Numbered from the stretch's first letter, positions 45,665 through 57,924 are shown. The stretch is DNA of 64,000 nt from Pezicula radicicola (GCA_003008705.1 PDUO01000008.1:1302001-1366000); one strand, 5' to 3'. Numbers and translations: made by a program. The notes: a model not told the origin generated them from the letters alone.

Positions 45665-46524
45665 GTATAGGAATGAGGACTTAATGAATGATAAATGGGC
45701 CGACAATGAGATGGATGTACGATCAAGATATGAGCGAGCAAGCGAGCGAGTGATGCATTTACGAGCTGGATCATTGGGTTTTATAAGGGCGTGGCATGGC
45801 ATGTGTGCATGGAATTTCTACTTACTGATACCGTTGAGCATATTTCTCTTCTCTTTTTATTTCCGGCGTTACTTGGTCGTCACACTGCGCTGCAGGTTGG
45901 CTTACTTTCGGATTGCATCTTCATCATGTATAGATGGGTAGGAGATGGAGAAAGCGACAGATGGATTCATGAGTTGCGCTCGATAGATGATATACAGCAG
46001 ACCATACAATGGAGCTTAGACATCTTAGCTATAAGAATCTATTATCTACACCTAGCAGTCCATTTCCTTCTATTTCTGAGACCCTTCTCTCGCTTGATAC
46101 GTCGCTTATTCTGTGATAGATTTACAGATGACTAACTCGGTTGATCTGTGAATTACTTAGCCAGATAATTTCTATGTAGAATAACTTTGCTACTTGCCTC
46201 CTACTTAAAATACTAGATCTCCCTATTGATTCCAGAATATTATAAGCAGTGTTTGAAAGGCAACAGAGCAGGTAACAATTGGTCCGTTCCTCTCTTGCTC
46301 TTACAGGCCAGAGCTGCGCTGCTCTTAGGTCCCTGGAGCCGCTTTAGCGAAGCGACCAATAACCTCGGTGAACTACCTACCATCGCGCTTCTCTTTCTGT
46401 ACTTATACACTCAGACAGTCTACAACGCCAGCGCACCCTGGTACATCGACTTCTATCTGCTGCCACGTTGATTATTATGATGCGGTTGACTGATCTCCTG
46501 GTGTGTAGCTTAGATTTGGGAGCT
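45665..46524. other. Intergenic region between converging genes
   Basis: The open frames of about 80 to 115 codons here start at non-ATG codons and are Leu/Phe-rich without family resemblance. No RNA gene or repeat is seen. Confidence 0.4.
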
Positions 46525-49018
46525 CTACTGTCTGCCCTTCTCTTTCCTCGAAAATCGAAACCTCGATTGAGGTGACCGGGGACTCTCGATGTCCCTGCTA
46601 TTCCCACCCTCTGAACTGCCCGACAAGACTGAAGATCCCGAAGTCACCGTATCCCTTCGTCCTACGTTGAGACTCAAGTTGACATTCGACATCAATGATC
46701 TCGAAGAGCTTAGACGACGCTTCTCCTCGTAGTCCTCGAGGATCTTGATGATTTCGGGGCTGGGACGCCGTGTTGTCTTAGCCACCTTCAAGGCATCCCG
46801 CCCCTTGCTATTGCGCAGTGTGATGTCTGCGCCGTATTGTAGGAGCTTCTCGACGATAGGGAGGCGCTCTCGTTGGCTGATGGCCGCGTGTAGAGGTGTA
46901 TAGCCAGCTGGGCCTGGACAGTTCACGTTTGCATTGTGCTCGAGGAGGAAGCTGACCATTGCTTCGTTGCCCATCTGGCATGCGAGATGAAGCGCCGTTT
47001 CCATGTTGATATTCTTCTGGTCAATGTTAATGCTGCCGCCAATACCGGGCTCATGGTCAAGGAGGAGCTTTGTTGTCTCCACGCCGCCTGCTGCGCTTTG
47101 CAGACGATGCAGTGGTGTGTTGTGACTTTTGTCCACAACATCGACTCTTGCACCATGATGGAGTAGGACCTGTACAGTACGTCTATTCCGAGTCGCGCAG
47201 GCCAGCAACAGAGCAGTGGATGAATTACGGTCCCGGGTCTCTAGTGTGGCTACGTGATCTACAATGTGCTCCACCATATCAAGGTTCTTGTCTTGGACAG
47301 CAACATGAAGTGCTGTCTCACCCTCTTGGTTAGGAGTCTCGAAACGAAACTCAGGCAAGCCAACGTCAAACCCTTTCTCCTTGCACCAACGTAATGACTC
47401 TGCGAGTCCCGGTAGCGTTGGGTTTGGGAACAAGCCATCTTCTGTTCTTTCGTCGCTGTAAGCAATATCAGCACTCCCTAGCTTCAGATCTTGACCTTGA
47501 ATCCAGTTTCTGATTCCTTGGGCTTGGTCAAAGTCTCGATTCGAATCATATGCTCGTGCCAACAAAATCCCGGCCGGACGAACTTGGTTCCATGGCATGG
47601 GCTTGAGCCCTTTCCATCCTTCGAAAGCTCGGGATACGAAGTCGATGGCCTTGTCATAGATGTTCTAAAGTTGCAAATCAGCCTTGACAACCAAGAACCA
47701 GTGGACGGACGAGTGTCTCATACCAGTGCCAAATATACGGCGCTCAACTTGTAGTACAGCCGCCAACACCGGCTCCTATCGTTGTCTATCGGCTGTGGAT
47801 GTTGTTTAAGCCGCAGTACTTCGCGTTCTAAGAGCCGCTGTAGAATCTCTTTGGCCCGAAGAGTGCTTTCCCTCGCACCCTTTTGCCCCATATAGATATC
47901 TGCCATGATCTCTTCTGCCTCAACCTTGTCAGACGACGAGCCGTTGTGCATTTGGTCTAATTTATCCCGGAGCTCCATCCCTTTTCTATGGCAGTCCTCT
48001 GCTTTGATATACGATCCCTGGCCGACAAGCATTTTCACCCGTTCCTTGTTCGCTTCAATCTGATGTTTCAATATATCAATACTTACTAGGTGTTTCTTCT
48101 CTGCTTCCGGATCCCAGTTGTCGACTTCAATTCCGCTGTCGCCATGGCTCCGTCCGTCACCCGTAACACCAATTGGATTTTCTGGAACTGTGTGCCCTCT
48201 TTGAACTCGCTCTAGAGCGACGGAATCGGCGTCATCCCGACTACTTCCATCCACTCCTCGGCCAGTCGATGATTGTTTTTCTGATCCGTATAAAGTTACA
48301 GCATCGGCCAGGCCCTTAGCAGATGCACGCCAAGCTTCGATATTGCGGAATGCTAGCATTTCCTTGACTGTTCGATCCGTATCCAACCCCTTCTCACCGT
48401 TTTCCTGGTCTTGCGGCTCTCGCCACCTTTCATTTGCCTCTTCGAGTTCATCGGTCAATTTCTCAATTTTGGTCTGGATCAGATCCTGGGACTGTTGTGT
48501 TTCCCACAGCAAACCTCTGTAGTGCATGTTTTGTTAGCTTGAATACCCATACTATCGTGGGTTATTTTTACTCACAATGACACGGTGGTCAATGAAAGCT
48601 GCAGCACCTGAGTGTATGAAAAAAGATGGCCTTGGATTTGGACGATGGTATCTTTCTTCAGAGTCATCTCAAGTTGCATCCGTACCTGTCCCATGCGGGT
48701 TTGGTTATTGCCCCGAGGCTGCGGTAATTCTTTCTTGAGCTTATACAGGCAAAGCTCACATTCTTTGAGTACATTTTGGATTTCTGACCAATGCTTCTTC
48801 TCTGCGACCTGTGCGAAAGGTAGTAGTTTGGAACGTTTGCTGATGACTGAGTCAACACTATTCAAGGCCGATTGCAGCGTAGTTATATTCGTACTAAATT
48901 CGCGCAATGTTCCAGGCAGTTCTCTGGCTTCAACCGCGAATTTGGCAACACTTTTTATTATTGTTCCACATACTCCAGCAACGCTGGATGCACTGGCAGC
49001 AATAGAGAGTGGATCCAT
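46525..49018 (-). CDS. Ankyrin-repeat protein with fungal STAND/NLR-type N-terminal domain
   Basis: Three exons (48576-49018, 47724-48516, 46525-47664) give 791 residues. The start MDPLSIAASASSVAGVCGTI is typical of the fungal N-terminal domain of NLR-like proteins. It is followed by a helical region (LREFSTNITTLQSALNSVDS and KKHWSEIQNVLKECELCLYK). The middle is charged and may hold helical repeats (ILKHQIEANKERVKMLVGQG, LYYKLSAVYLAL, ILLARAYDSNRDFDQA). The C-terminal third has about five ankyrin repeats: GETALHVAVQDKNLDMVEHI, STALLLACATRNRRTVQVLL, NTPLHRLQSAAGG, METALHLACQMGNEAMVSFL and YTPLHAAISQRERLPIVEKL. No NACHT or NB-ARC motif lies between the ends. A role in non-self recognition or signalling is a family-based guess. 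Confidence 0.85.
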
Positions 49019-49863
49019 TATTGCCTTCTAGCGTAGCGCAGTAAAGTCGATGATTGCGCCCCTACTAAGGCTATTGCGATTCCAAAAGGCGAGGTCAGAG
49101 GCCATGAGAATTTCCAGGACAACCTGGGGAGCCCTTGCAAGATTTGCGATCGAGCTCGCAATGTTTTGAGTCTATATCTGGCTAAAAGAAAGTGAGTATG
49201 GAGGTGGAGAAGTGGAGGCTGCAGAAGCGGAGAAGCGCAAAGAGCATATTTGGAGGGCGATCCCTCGATCGTATGCCCTCACCGGTATGGTGGCTTGTGG
49301 CAATGTCAGCCTCCTCCTGCAGACCGCGTTGCACCACAGGTAGGGTGAGGAGCAAAGTAAGCTCCTCATTTAGCTTCCCCTCTCTTTAAACGCCCTTCCT
49401 CTGCTTTATTCTCTCCATGTTGAATCCTGATCAGTGACAAGATTGCTATTTTGACTATACAAATACGTACTTGCGGCTCTGTGTTGAATTTCTGTTGACT
49501 ATTTATCAACTACCATGCATTTGCTAGACGGCTCGACGCGAAAATGTGATGCTACAAGGCGAAGCGGTACTACATTAGGTTACCTGCAGGCCGAGCCTCA
49601 GCTTTCATTCTTTCACTGGGGCGTAACAACATGTTCCGGGTCGAGAGCCTTCTTGGTAGCCTGTTGGCAGGCTGCGAGCCTATCAATCAAGCCCCTTCTC
49701 AAATATTGCATAGAGCCGTGTGTCTGTGTCGCCCAGCTCGTCTGAACTGCTCATGTCATGTCAGCTTTTGGATCAATATTGCTTGATTTATATACAGCGA
49801 TGGCTGCGACCATCATCGTTGCTCGGAGCAAACGCCCTTCATCCTGCAGCCTAGAGTGAGCCA
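49019..49863. other. Divergent promoter region
   Basis: This lies between the ankyrin gene (minus) and the sugar transporter (plus). No further gene, repeat or RNA is apparent. Confidence 0.4.
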
Positions 49864-52640
49864 ATGACGGACCAGAAACGACCTATTGATGGAGCCATGG
49901 ACGAGCATCACCGTGTGGATTTGCTTAATGAGAACTTGGGAGCTATTATAGAGAATCCTTTAGGTATTGCAACAGAACCATGCGATAGACTCTTGATTCT
50001 AACTTGTCCTTGAGCTCATATAAGCGAAGACGATCTCCTTCGAGATGTCGATAATTTCGCCCAGCGCATGGATCTGACCGATATTCTTCCTGGACTCCGC
50101 AGAGCTGTACTCGTTGCAAAGAATTTTATGGTGTACGACGATGTCTGCCGCGATAGAATCAAGGGGACCCAGCTGCCGGTCCAGTTAACCAGCGAAGAAA
50201 GGGAAGCCCTCAAGAACGAACAGGATCACCTCTTTGTGCAGTCTAAAGGACTATACATGACAATTGTCACCGTCTCGATCGCTGGTGTGCTACAAGGCTG
50301 GGTGCAGAGTTCAATCAATGGGGCCACTTTGTTCTTGCCCGAGGTGTACCATCTCAATGAACAATCAGAAGACTGGATTATAGGAATCACCAATGCGGCT
50401 CCTTTTCTTTTTGGTGCTCTTTTGTACGTCTGCTAACTAGCCCATCCCGCGCATATGAGTATCTGACTTTTGTTAGAGGCTGCCCATTAGTTGATCCTGT
50501 CAATCATCAGATTGGCCGACGGGGAACTATCTTCACTGCTGCGGTTCTTATTCTAGCCAGCTCTCTGGGCTCAGCTGGTGCAAATACATGGTGTGAATTG
50601 TTCGTTTGTAGAATCTTCAACGGCATCGGTGGGTCACCCGAAAGAATATGGATTAAAGGGTCAATATGACATCTTTAAGTACTAACGTCTTCCATAATAT
50701 CTAGGCATGGGTCTCAAGGCATCTAGTACACCTATATTAGCATCCGAGACGGCCGTCGCCTTTTGGAGAGGCTCAGCAGCGCTCTGCTGGCAGCTTTGGT
50801 CAGCTATACTCATCTCCATGTAGTTTGCACTTCGTTGAAGCTGACTTTTCATCAGGGTGGCCTTTGGTATAGCACTGGGATTCGCAGCTAATCTTGTGCT
50901 GAATCGTGCTAGCCCAGACTGGTCCATGAGGCTTCAATTGGGTGCGCCCCTTGTTCCTGCTCTGGCTCTGATACTTTCTCTGCGCTGGTGTCCTGAAAGT
51001 CCCCGGTGGCATATGATGAAGGATAAACCATCAAGCTATCGGAAAGCATACGATATCTTTGTTGCTCTGCGCAATACAGAGGTATGTATACACGTTACCT
51101 TTAATGCACAGCGAGTTAATATCACGCCATAAAGCTCCAAGCGCAACGAGACCTCTACCTTGTCCACAAACAGATTGAGTTGGAATCAACATATACCGCG
51201 CGCGTATACGACACAGAGACTAGAGATTTACATGGAAAACACAGGGCTCTGGCTCAAATTGGTGGCTATGGTAGTCGCTTCGCCCAACTGTTTAGAAACA
51301 ATAGACTTCGTAATGCGCTGGTTGCTGCGTGTATTGTAAACTTAGCCCAGCAGCTATGTGGAAGTGAGCCTAACTTTCCTTATCTTTTGACCAACACATA
51401 GTTTGATTTATTTTTCACCATCATTTCTTGTACAAAGAGTGCCTTGCTAACGTTATTAAAGTAAATGTCCTCGCCTTCTACTCCGGAAGCCTGTTTAGTG
51501 ATGCCCAAGATCCTTCAACTGGAACAAAGCGAATAAACAAGGCCTTTCTCTATAGCTTTGGATTTGGTTCGTAGACATCTCGGGTTCCTTTATACCAAAT
51601 CACACAACTTATATGCGATAGGTGCTGTTAATTTTGCCTTTGGTCTTCCTGCCATTCGAAATATTGACACTCTCGGCCGTCGAGTACTACTTCTTGCAAC
51701 ACTACCACTGATGAGCATCTGCCTTCTGGCAGCAGCGTTTTCCTTTTATATCTCTTCAAAAGAGACATCTCACATTGCATTAATTGCGACCTTCCTTTTC
51801 ATGTAAGAAAAAATGTCAACATCCTTGAGGGATTTGATGCTAAGATGACCAGATTTGCCGCTCTCTACTCTCCAGGAATGGGTCCAATGCCGTTCACAGT
51901 TGCTAGTGAATCGTAAGGAAATCCTCTACTTACCGCCACTGCAAACCGGCTGATTGTTACGCTACAGGTTTCCTCTTTCTCATCGTGAAGCTGGGGTAGC
52001 AGTCAGTGTTGGCCTCAACCTCTTCTTCGCGGGTATACTCACTGTATTCTATCCACGGTAAGCAAATATCTTAAGTCTATGCATGCTCAATGACTCGTCT
52101 GGAAGCTAAGCTTACGACCTTCGCAGCCTCCGCTCCGTCCTACATGACACTGGCTCGCTCTGCCTTTTTGCCGGCCTCAACATACTCGCAGCTGTCCTTA
52201 TATTCCTCTTCCTTCCCGAAACAAAACAGCGATCTCTTGAAGAACTAGATCTGGTGTTTGCTGTGCCGATGAAGACGTTTGTAGGATATCAATGCCGAAC
52301 AGTTATACCCTGGTTTCTCAGACGGTATCTGTTGTTTCGTGATGTGAAGGTAAAAGACCTATACCAAGAACGCTTCTGGGATACGAGTACAGCCCAGAAC
52401 GATCCGATAGAGCAAGTAGGTTCCAATATGACTGGAGAAGACTTTGAGTTGCGACCTGTGCGTACAGGACCACGAGATGGCCAGCCGAACATGCCGCTTG
52501 GACCTGCGGAGGCTTATCCGGGACTGCTACCTGAAATACGACCTGTTCCGACTTTACGGCCATATGCTTTTGGTACAAGGCAGGTGTTCAAAGCTGATAA
52601 TGATGCCGTGTCGATGAAGTCGGCGGGGACGTATGATTAG
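49864..52640 (+). CDS. MFS sugar/polyol transporter
   Basis: Eleven exons with about ten introns of about 47 to 99 bases build a 12-helix major-facilitator sugar transporter. The start MTDQKRPIDGAMDEHHRVDL lies in a cytosolic N-terminus containing NPLAHISEDDLLRDVDNFAQ, typical of a fungal subgroup related to inositol transporters. Sugar-porter signatures are present: GRR after helix 2 (HQIGRRGTIF), PESPRW before the central loop (RWCPESPRWHMMKDK), a second GRR (IDTLGRRVLLL) and PETK after helix 12 (LPETKQRSLEELDLVF). The C-terminal cytosolic tail is long, about 130 residues. All junctions I checked keep phase. The substrate cannot be read from sequence. The protein acts at the plasma membrane. 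Confidence 0.9.
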
Positions 52641-53177
52641 GTTGGTTCTCCTGGTGGACTGGTGGGTTTGCTACTTTGATGTTTACCAGACAAGACTATA
52701 CTTCTGGACGTGGAAATATAATTAATTGGCGTTAGACTTCCATACCCTTGCGTATATCTTTCTTTTTTTAGTGACTCTGACGCCTTTCCTTTCCCCAGAT
52801 GGTTGATTATTAGAGGGTTCCTCGGTTAGGTGAAAGCCCCTGGATCGATGAGCGAACCTCGGAACAGCAAACCTGTCAGGTGATGATGGCCTTGGAAATA
52901 TAAACCTAGCTCGATAGATATGTCGTCTACCATGAAGATATCTCAAGTTCCTTGTACCGAAGATAGACACGTTATTCTCAGCTTTAAAATACAAAAGTAC
53001 GATAATATTTTACATATGATCAGCTGACTGGTGGCCTCCAGGTGAGGGATGGGTCCAGATGTGGCTTAGGCTGGAGGCCTCCAACATCAGTGAGGCTGAC
53101 CGAGTTCATGATGCCATCAATCAATTCCTGTTCCATCCTGACATCTTAAGTCATGGTGGGCCTCCCGCCTCCCTTTC
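52641..53177. other. Intergenic region
   Basis: This is the 3' end of the transporter gene and the promoter of the next plus-strand gene. GTGGCCTCCAGG/GGAGGCCTCCAA-like words near 53030-53085 are the only pattern noted. Confidence 0.4.
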
Positions 53178-56100
53178 ATGCTTATACCAAATGAACTCCG
53201 TCTAATCGTTAATTCATTGCCGTCAATGCTGTTCAATCATTTCTACGCGGCTTCCTCAACTTGCAGAATGCGTTCATATCCTCATTCTTTCACCATGGCC
53301 AACTGGTCACTCTTTATCTTGACATACGCTATACTCAGCGTCACAGCTTTCGACTGCAATAGTACAAATGTTACCGAGACTTCTACGACGTCAAGATTAA
53401 CACAATCTACTCTTCACAACAAGCTCAATCTCAATAATCGACCCGTCGCAAATTCAGGACCGCTAAGTCCGTCAAACGATAGTATAGCGACCACCATTGA
53501 CTTTTCAGAAGTCCAACTTCCACCTTTTTCAACCAACGACCCAAATTCGCTTCATACAGAAGTAAACCCTAGCCCGGAAACTCTAACACCAAGCCCTAGC
53601 GCGGGCTCGAGTTCAAGTTCAACAAGTCACGAAACTCAGGATTTAGTGGATGATGATGCCGATACTTCTATCTCTTCCATTGTAACGCCTGCTATTTATG
53701 AAGGTGGGGAAAGATTCAATGCCACTGGACTTAACGCAACTAGTAGTTTGAAGCGGCCGTGGGACTCTGGGAACTCGGGAAACTCGGTATGCTCTGGCTG
53801 GCGTTCTCGTTCTCGAAGTCGTTGGAAACGAATTGAGAGGGAGTCTGTTGAGGGTTTGAGGCTTTCGCCGATTAGGGGATGTGGATGGGCAGGATTGGGG
53901 TTATTTGTTCCTCCCTTGCTTGGGCTTTTCACACACCAGACGCTCGAAAGAAAGAGACGGAAGAGAAAAGACTCTCCATGGAGATCCAAGAACATAACTT
54001 CCCTCGACCCACTTGCAAAAAGTTCCATTCAACGTTCCCCGACACTTAAAGTTGAATCCGAGCGCTTAGGTATAAAGTATTTAGAATGCCCAACTCCAAA
54101 CACCAAGAGACAAACGCAAATCCTCGACTTAGAAGCGAGGCCTGTATCTCAGGAAGAGTTCGTTACGAAAGTAGAGGCGATATACGCCAGTCTTGTGGTC
54201 GCAGAAAAGAAATGTATCGATGCGGACAGGAAGATCGCAACAAGCGTACAAAACGGAAATGACGGAAACAGGCAATTTCTTGACGATGAGCAGTGGCAAG
54301 CTCTGTTTTCACTGCATCGGACGCTACTGGATGAGCACTACGACTTCTTCGCTGCGTCACAGCATCCATTGGCATCAACAACATTGAAAAGACTACCGTC
54401 AAAATATGGAATGCCAGCAAGGATGTGGCGCCACGGAATTCATGGTTTCCTTGAGCTGCTAAGACATCATCTGCCACGCTCGCGGGAACATTTGCTTGCC
54501 TTTTTCTATGTAGCGTACGGCTTGATGACCCTATTGTCTGAGACTGTGCCTGCATTCGAAGATACTTGGATAGAATGTTTAGGTGACCTGGCCCGTTATC
54601 GAATGGCAATTGAGGACGACGATGTTGCAGATAGTATGATTTGGACTGGTGTAGCCCGACGCTGGTACACCAAGGCCTCGGATAGAGTGCCTGCTACTGG
54701 CAGGCTCTACCACCATCTAGCTATTTTAGCTCGGCCAAACCATCTCGAGCAGTTGTTTTATTACGTAAAATCGCTCTCCACCAACGATCCATTTCAACTG
54801 TCCAGAGAATCTATTCTTACAGTTCTCGAACCAGCGCTCACCACCCAAATAGACAAGAAGAGCTCTTGCATTGTTGATACATATATGAGACTGCAAGCGA
54901 TACTATTCACGAAAGGAAGTACCACGACATTTCAAGATACTTTCGCAGTTTTCATAGATGTGCTCGACAACAATGTGGGCACGCGATCGCATGAGTTCCT
55001 ACAAGAAGGCTATTACATTGCTATTGCGAACTGTGTGGCACTACTTGATTACGGATCTGGAAGAGGAGTTCTATCCACGATTCTGTCTCCTGAGAATCTG
55101 GCTGGAGCGAGAAGCCTTAGTAACAACGAAAGCAATAGAAGGGAAAGAGATGCGTTTATGCTTGACGAAGCTCGAAATCTTTTTGTTGGGACTGCCATCT
55201 GTCTTTTTGAAAGAATTGGTGATTCAAATAGACTGTCTTTTGTCCATGTGACACTGGTTTTCCTTAAATACCTCGTGGCCTATCCTGCGGCTATGGAATT
55301 ACTTCAGGCCACTTTCCCATGGGAGAACCTTGTACAAACCCTCAACAGCGAACTCCATATATTCGAGCGGCATGATGTTATTGAATGTGACACAATGCCT
55401 CCCTTTCATGAATACGGGCCTTTACCGGAAGACTTGGCTATGCGAGGACTCTATTGGGCTGATGATTATTTTCCAGTGAACTGGTTCTCGAATCACGGCT
55501 TTTCAAACGAGAACGATGAAGTCAAGGAGATCCCCAGAAACCGGAAATACCGATCGGAGAGGATACTTTGGCTGGCTCACCAGCTAGCAGAGTATGAGAA
55601 ATGGATTTGCTTTGATAAAATGAACCATCAATTTCTTCTTCCTCGCCAGCGGTCAGCATGGGCAGCCTCACCAGAGGTTGCGGCAATAGCCGACAGAGAA
55701 AGCGCACTTCGAGCTTTGGAAGTGGACATGACCGATGCGTCAAGTACATGGCTTCTTGGTAGGCTCCAGATGGAGGAATTCGGTTTGCCTACTGCTCCAT
55801 GTAATGAGATCGACATTTTTGACCAATTCATAAATCCATTCGCTTCTCCTCCGACCACACCTTCACCCTCGTCTGATTTGTCGCGACTCGCCGAAGACCA
55901 TGAAGGATTGGATGCTTGGCCTATCAATGGTGATAAAAGAGACTTGATGGAATTACATGCCCATCAAGGTCAAGCATATGACAATCACATCGCAAATTAT
56001 GACGGCCCATCAATACTTGGGCTTGTTGAGCAAGCAAGCTGTATTGAGGCATTAGTTCCATTGTCTGAAGATTCGGCAACGCAGGGACCAAATTCAGGGT

Positions 56101-57002
56101 TGATGCAATCTCAATTCGTGAGCAATTCAACAACGGAATTCGAAATTTTCGATACAATCATGGAAGACTTGGAGTACAGGGAACTTTGCCTTACTGAGCT
56201 TCCCTTCTTTAACTGCGTGCATTTCTCAGATTGCATTAATAGTCCCACACCAAGCCTTCTGCCTTCTTCAACAGAACCTCCTTTATCAACTCCTACGAGT
56301 AACGCACTTCCCGCGGAAATCAAACCCTCAGGTTCTAGTCATATGTATTGTAGCATGGCAGAAGTTTCATCTTTTCACACAAGTGAGAAGTTTCCGCAAG
56401 TTGATTTCAAGCTGTTGGTCAAGCAACCCGCATGTACGTCTTTTCCATCGCCTTTGAAACCAGACCAAACAAGCCAGGAGAACTGCACAGATCGAATTGT
56501 TGCCCTGAGCACTTCAAATGCACTGCCAGCTCCTTCACGTCTCAATAATATTCCGATTCAAGACGATAGCCATGAAATACTCCAACCTGATTATCAAACC
56601 GCTTTCTCAACAATTATGCCACCAAACTCAACGTCACCCGATGATCCGGAAGATTCTACCTTCACTTGTACCTACTGCTACAAACACTTCCCCCGAAAAT
56701 GCGATCTCAAGTATATCCCCCCACCCATGTCAACACTCCTATCAATACTAAAAAACACCAGTAAACACATTCCATCCCACACCCGTCCTTACCAATGCTC
56801 AACAGCATCCTGTACCCGAGCATTTGCCACTCAAAAAGATCTCGATCGACACATAAGTGATAGACATGGTAACAACCAACAAAGCTTTTTATGTAGGCAT
56901 CCAGATTGTATTAGTAGAGGTAGGGCGTTCAAGAGGAGGGATAATCGGAATAAGCATTGGCGGAGGGCGCATGGGAGGAATCCTGGGATTGGGGAGGAGT
57001 GA
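53178..57002 (+). CDS. EST1/SMG7-like protein with C-terminal C2H2 zinc fingers
   Basis: The frame is open for 1274 codons and would give 1257 residues after removal of a 51-base intron (56711-56761). The N-terminal 290 residues are Ser/Thr/Asn-rich and disordered. The central part (about 320-820) matches the EST1/SMG7-type tetratricopeptide region: FLELLRHHLPRSREHLLAFF, GRLYHHLAILARPNHLEQLF and YYVKSLSTNDPFQLSRESIL. The C-terminus has three zinc fingers: spliced CTYCYKHFPRKCDLNKHIPSH (CX2CX12HX3H), a second of type CX4CX12HX4H and a degenerate third (CRHPDC through HWRRAH). Fungal genomes carry families of such proteins, and telomere, RNA-decay or regulatory roles are untested. The true start may be the ATG at 53295. 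A second stop-free 153-base intron (53787-53939) is possible. Confidence 0.82.
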   Translation: MLIPNELRLIVNSLPSMLFNHFYAASSTCRMRSYPHSFTMANWSLFILTYAILSVTAFDCNSTNVTETSTTSRLTQSTLHNKLNLNNRPVANSGPLSPSNDSIATTIDFSEVQLPPFSTNDPNSLHTEVNPSPETLTPSPSAGSSSSSTSHETQDLVDDDADTSISSIVTPAIYEGGERFNATGLNATSSLKRPWDSGNSGNSVCSGWRSRSRSRWKRIERESVEGLRLSPIRGCGWAGLGLFVPPLLGLFTHQTLERKRRKRKDSPWRSKNITSLDPLAKSSIQRSPTLKVESERLGIKYLECPTPNTKRQTQILDLEARPVSQEEFVTKVEAIYASLVVAEKKCIDADRKIATSVQNGNDGNRQFLDDEQWQALFSLHRTLLDEHYDFFAASQHPLASTTLKRLPSKYGMPARMWRHGIHGFLELLRHHLPRSREHLLAFFYVAYGLMTLLSETVPAFEDTWIECLGDLARYRMAIEDDDVADSMIWTGVARRWYTKASDRVPATGRLYHHLAILARPNHLEQLFYYVKSLSTNDPFQLSRESILTVLEPALTTQIDKKSSCIVDTYMRLQAILFTKGSTTTFQDTFAVFIDVLDNNVGTRSHEFLQEGYYIAIANCVALLDYGSGRGVLSTILSPENLAGARSLSNNESNRRERDAFMLDEARNLFVGTAICLFERIGDSNRLSFVHVTLVFLKYLVAYPAAMELLQATFPWENLVQTLNSELHIFERHDVIECDTMPPFHEYGPLPEDLAMRGLYWADDYFPVNWFSNHGFSNENDEVKEIPRNRKYRSERILWLAHQLAEYEKWICFDKMNHQFLLPRQRSAWAASPEVAAIADRESALRALEVDMTDASSTWLLGRLQMEEFGLPTAPCNEIDIFDQFINPFASPPTTPSPSSDLSRLAEDHEGLDAWPINGDKRDLMELHAHQGQAYDNHIANYDGPSILGLVEQASCIEALVPLSEDSATQGPNSGLMQSQFVSNSTTEFEIFDTIMEDLEYRELCLTELPFFNCVHFSDCINSPTPSLLPSSTEPPLSTPTSNALPAEIKPSGSSHMYCSMAEVSSFHTSEKFPQVDFKLLVKQPACTSFPSPLKPDQTSQENCTDRIVALSTSNALPAPSRLNNIPIQDDSHEILQPDYQTAFSTIMPPNSTSPDDPEDSTFTCTYCYKHFPRKCDLKYIPPPMSTLLSILKNTSKHIPSHTRPYQCSTASCTRAFATQKDLDRHISDRHGNNQQSFLCRHPDCISRGRAFKRRDNRNKHWRRAHGRNPGIGEE

Positions 57003-57924
57003 ATTTTATAGCTCGCTTAAATTAAGCGAGTGGAAATCAATCATTTGTGGGAATGATACAATTGGTATATACCTGCAAATGGCTGTGAAAAGGTATATTT
57101 TTCTTCTATTATATTACTCTAGTTGGCAGTAACTAAAGTTATCCTTCTACTTCACAGAACAATAGGTATAGTACAACTAAGCCTATAGTAAATTTATATA
57201 TGAGAGTAAAGCTGATATTTAACTTATCTTTAACCACTTCTAGGTTGCACTTAATGTTATATAATTATAAAATATAAGATAAGGAAAGTAAGAGTAAATT
57301 TATAATTATTTAGTGTCCTAACTCCTTATACAGCTTTACCCCCTCTTATTAGCTATCCCTTAGTTTTTCGTATTAGTTGCTTATTGAATCTTTACATGAA
57401 TAAGAGGAGTAAGAGATTATTTTGGGTAAAGTACTTAATTTAGGTAACTTACTTAACTTACTTTAGTTAAACTAAAGATAGTTGCCTTGTTGTTGTACCT
57501 CTTAAACCCATTCTTTAATATCTCCTTTACCGCCTCAAGTAAGTTTGCGACTGCGAGTTAGAGCTAGTCAAGGGGCTTGTGGTATAGTTGACTTGCTATA
57601 GTTAAGAGACAGGCCGCGATCTCGGTAGTCTATAACACAGGCACTAGCTTTTAACAAAGTACAAGTCAATCCTAACGTAAGATAAGCCGAAGTAACAGAG
57701 CTAAGTGTGAGCCCTTCCATCATCATCACCATCACCCACCACCACCACCATGGTTTATGCGCAGATACCCAGACTTGTCCCGCTGGCTTTGGGTCTCAAT
57801 TGTACGGAATTTGTTGTCTTGTCTATCTCTCTTGTGGCAGGCATCGTGTTCTGACCGAACATGTCAGACTCAAAGTCTACCGGCTTATTGGCTGTTGCTT
57901 TCTATTAGTAGCTTTCAGGCAAAG
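57003..57924. other. AT-rich spacer with CAT/CAC run
   Basis: From 57120 to 57560 the sequence is AT-rich with repeated ACTTA/TAAGT words like those at 3.9-4.1 kb and 30.6-31.1 kb, suggesting decayed repeats. A CATCATCATCACCATCACC(CAC)n run lies at 57718-57750. No gene is supported. Confidence 0.5.

Noticed and set aside
10458..46248. Shared 21-base word GATTCCAGAATATTAYAAGCA at 10458 and 46228
   Set aside because: The flanks show no further similarity, so it is too short to call a repeat.
47538..47552. tRNA B-box-like GATTCGAATC
   Set aside because: It lies inside the ankyrin gene, with no A box or cloverleaf around it.
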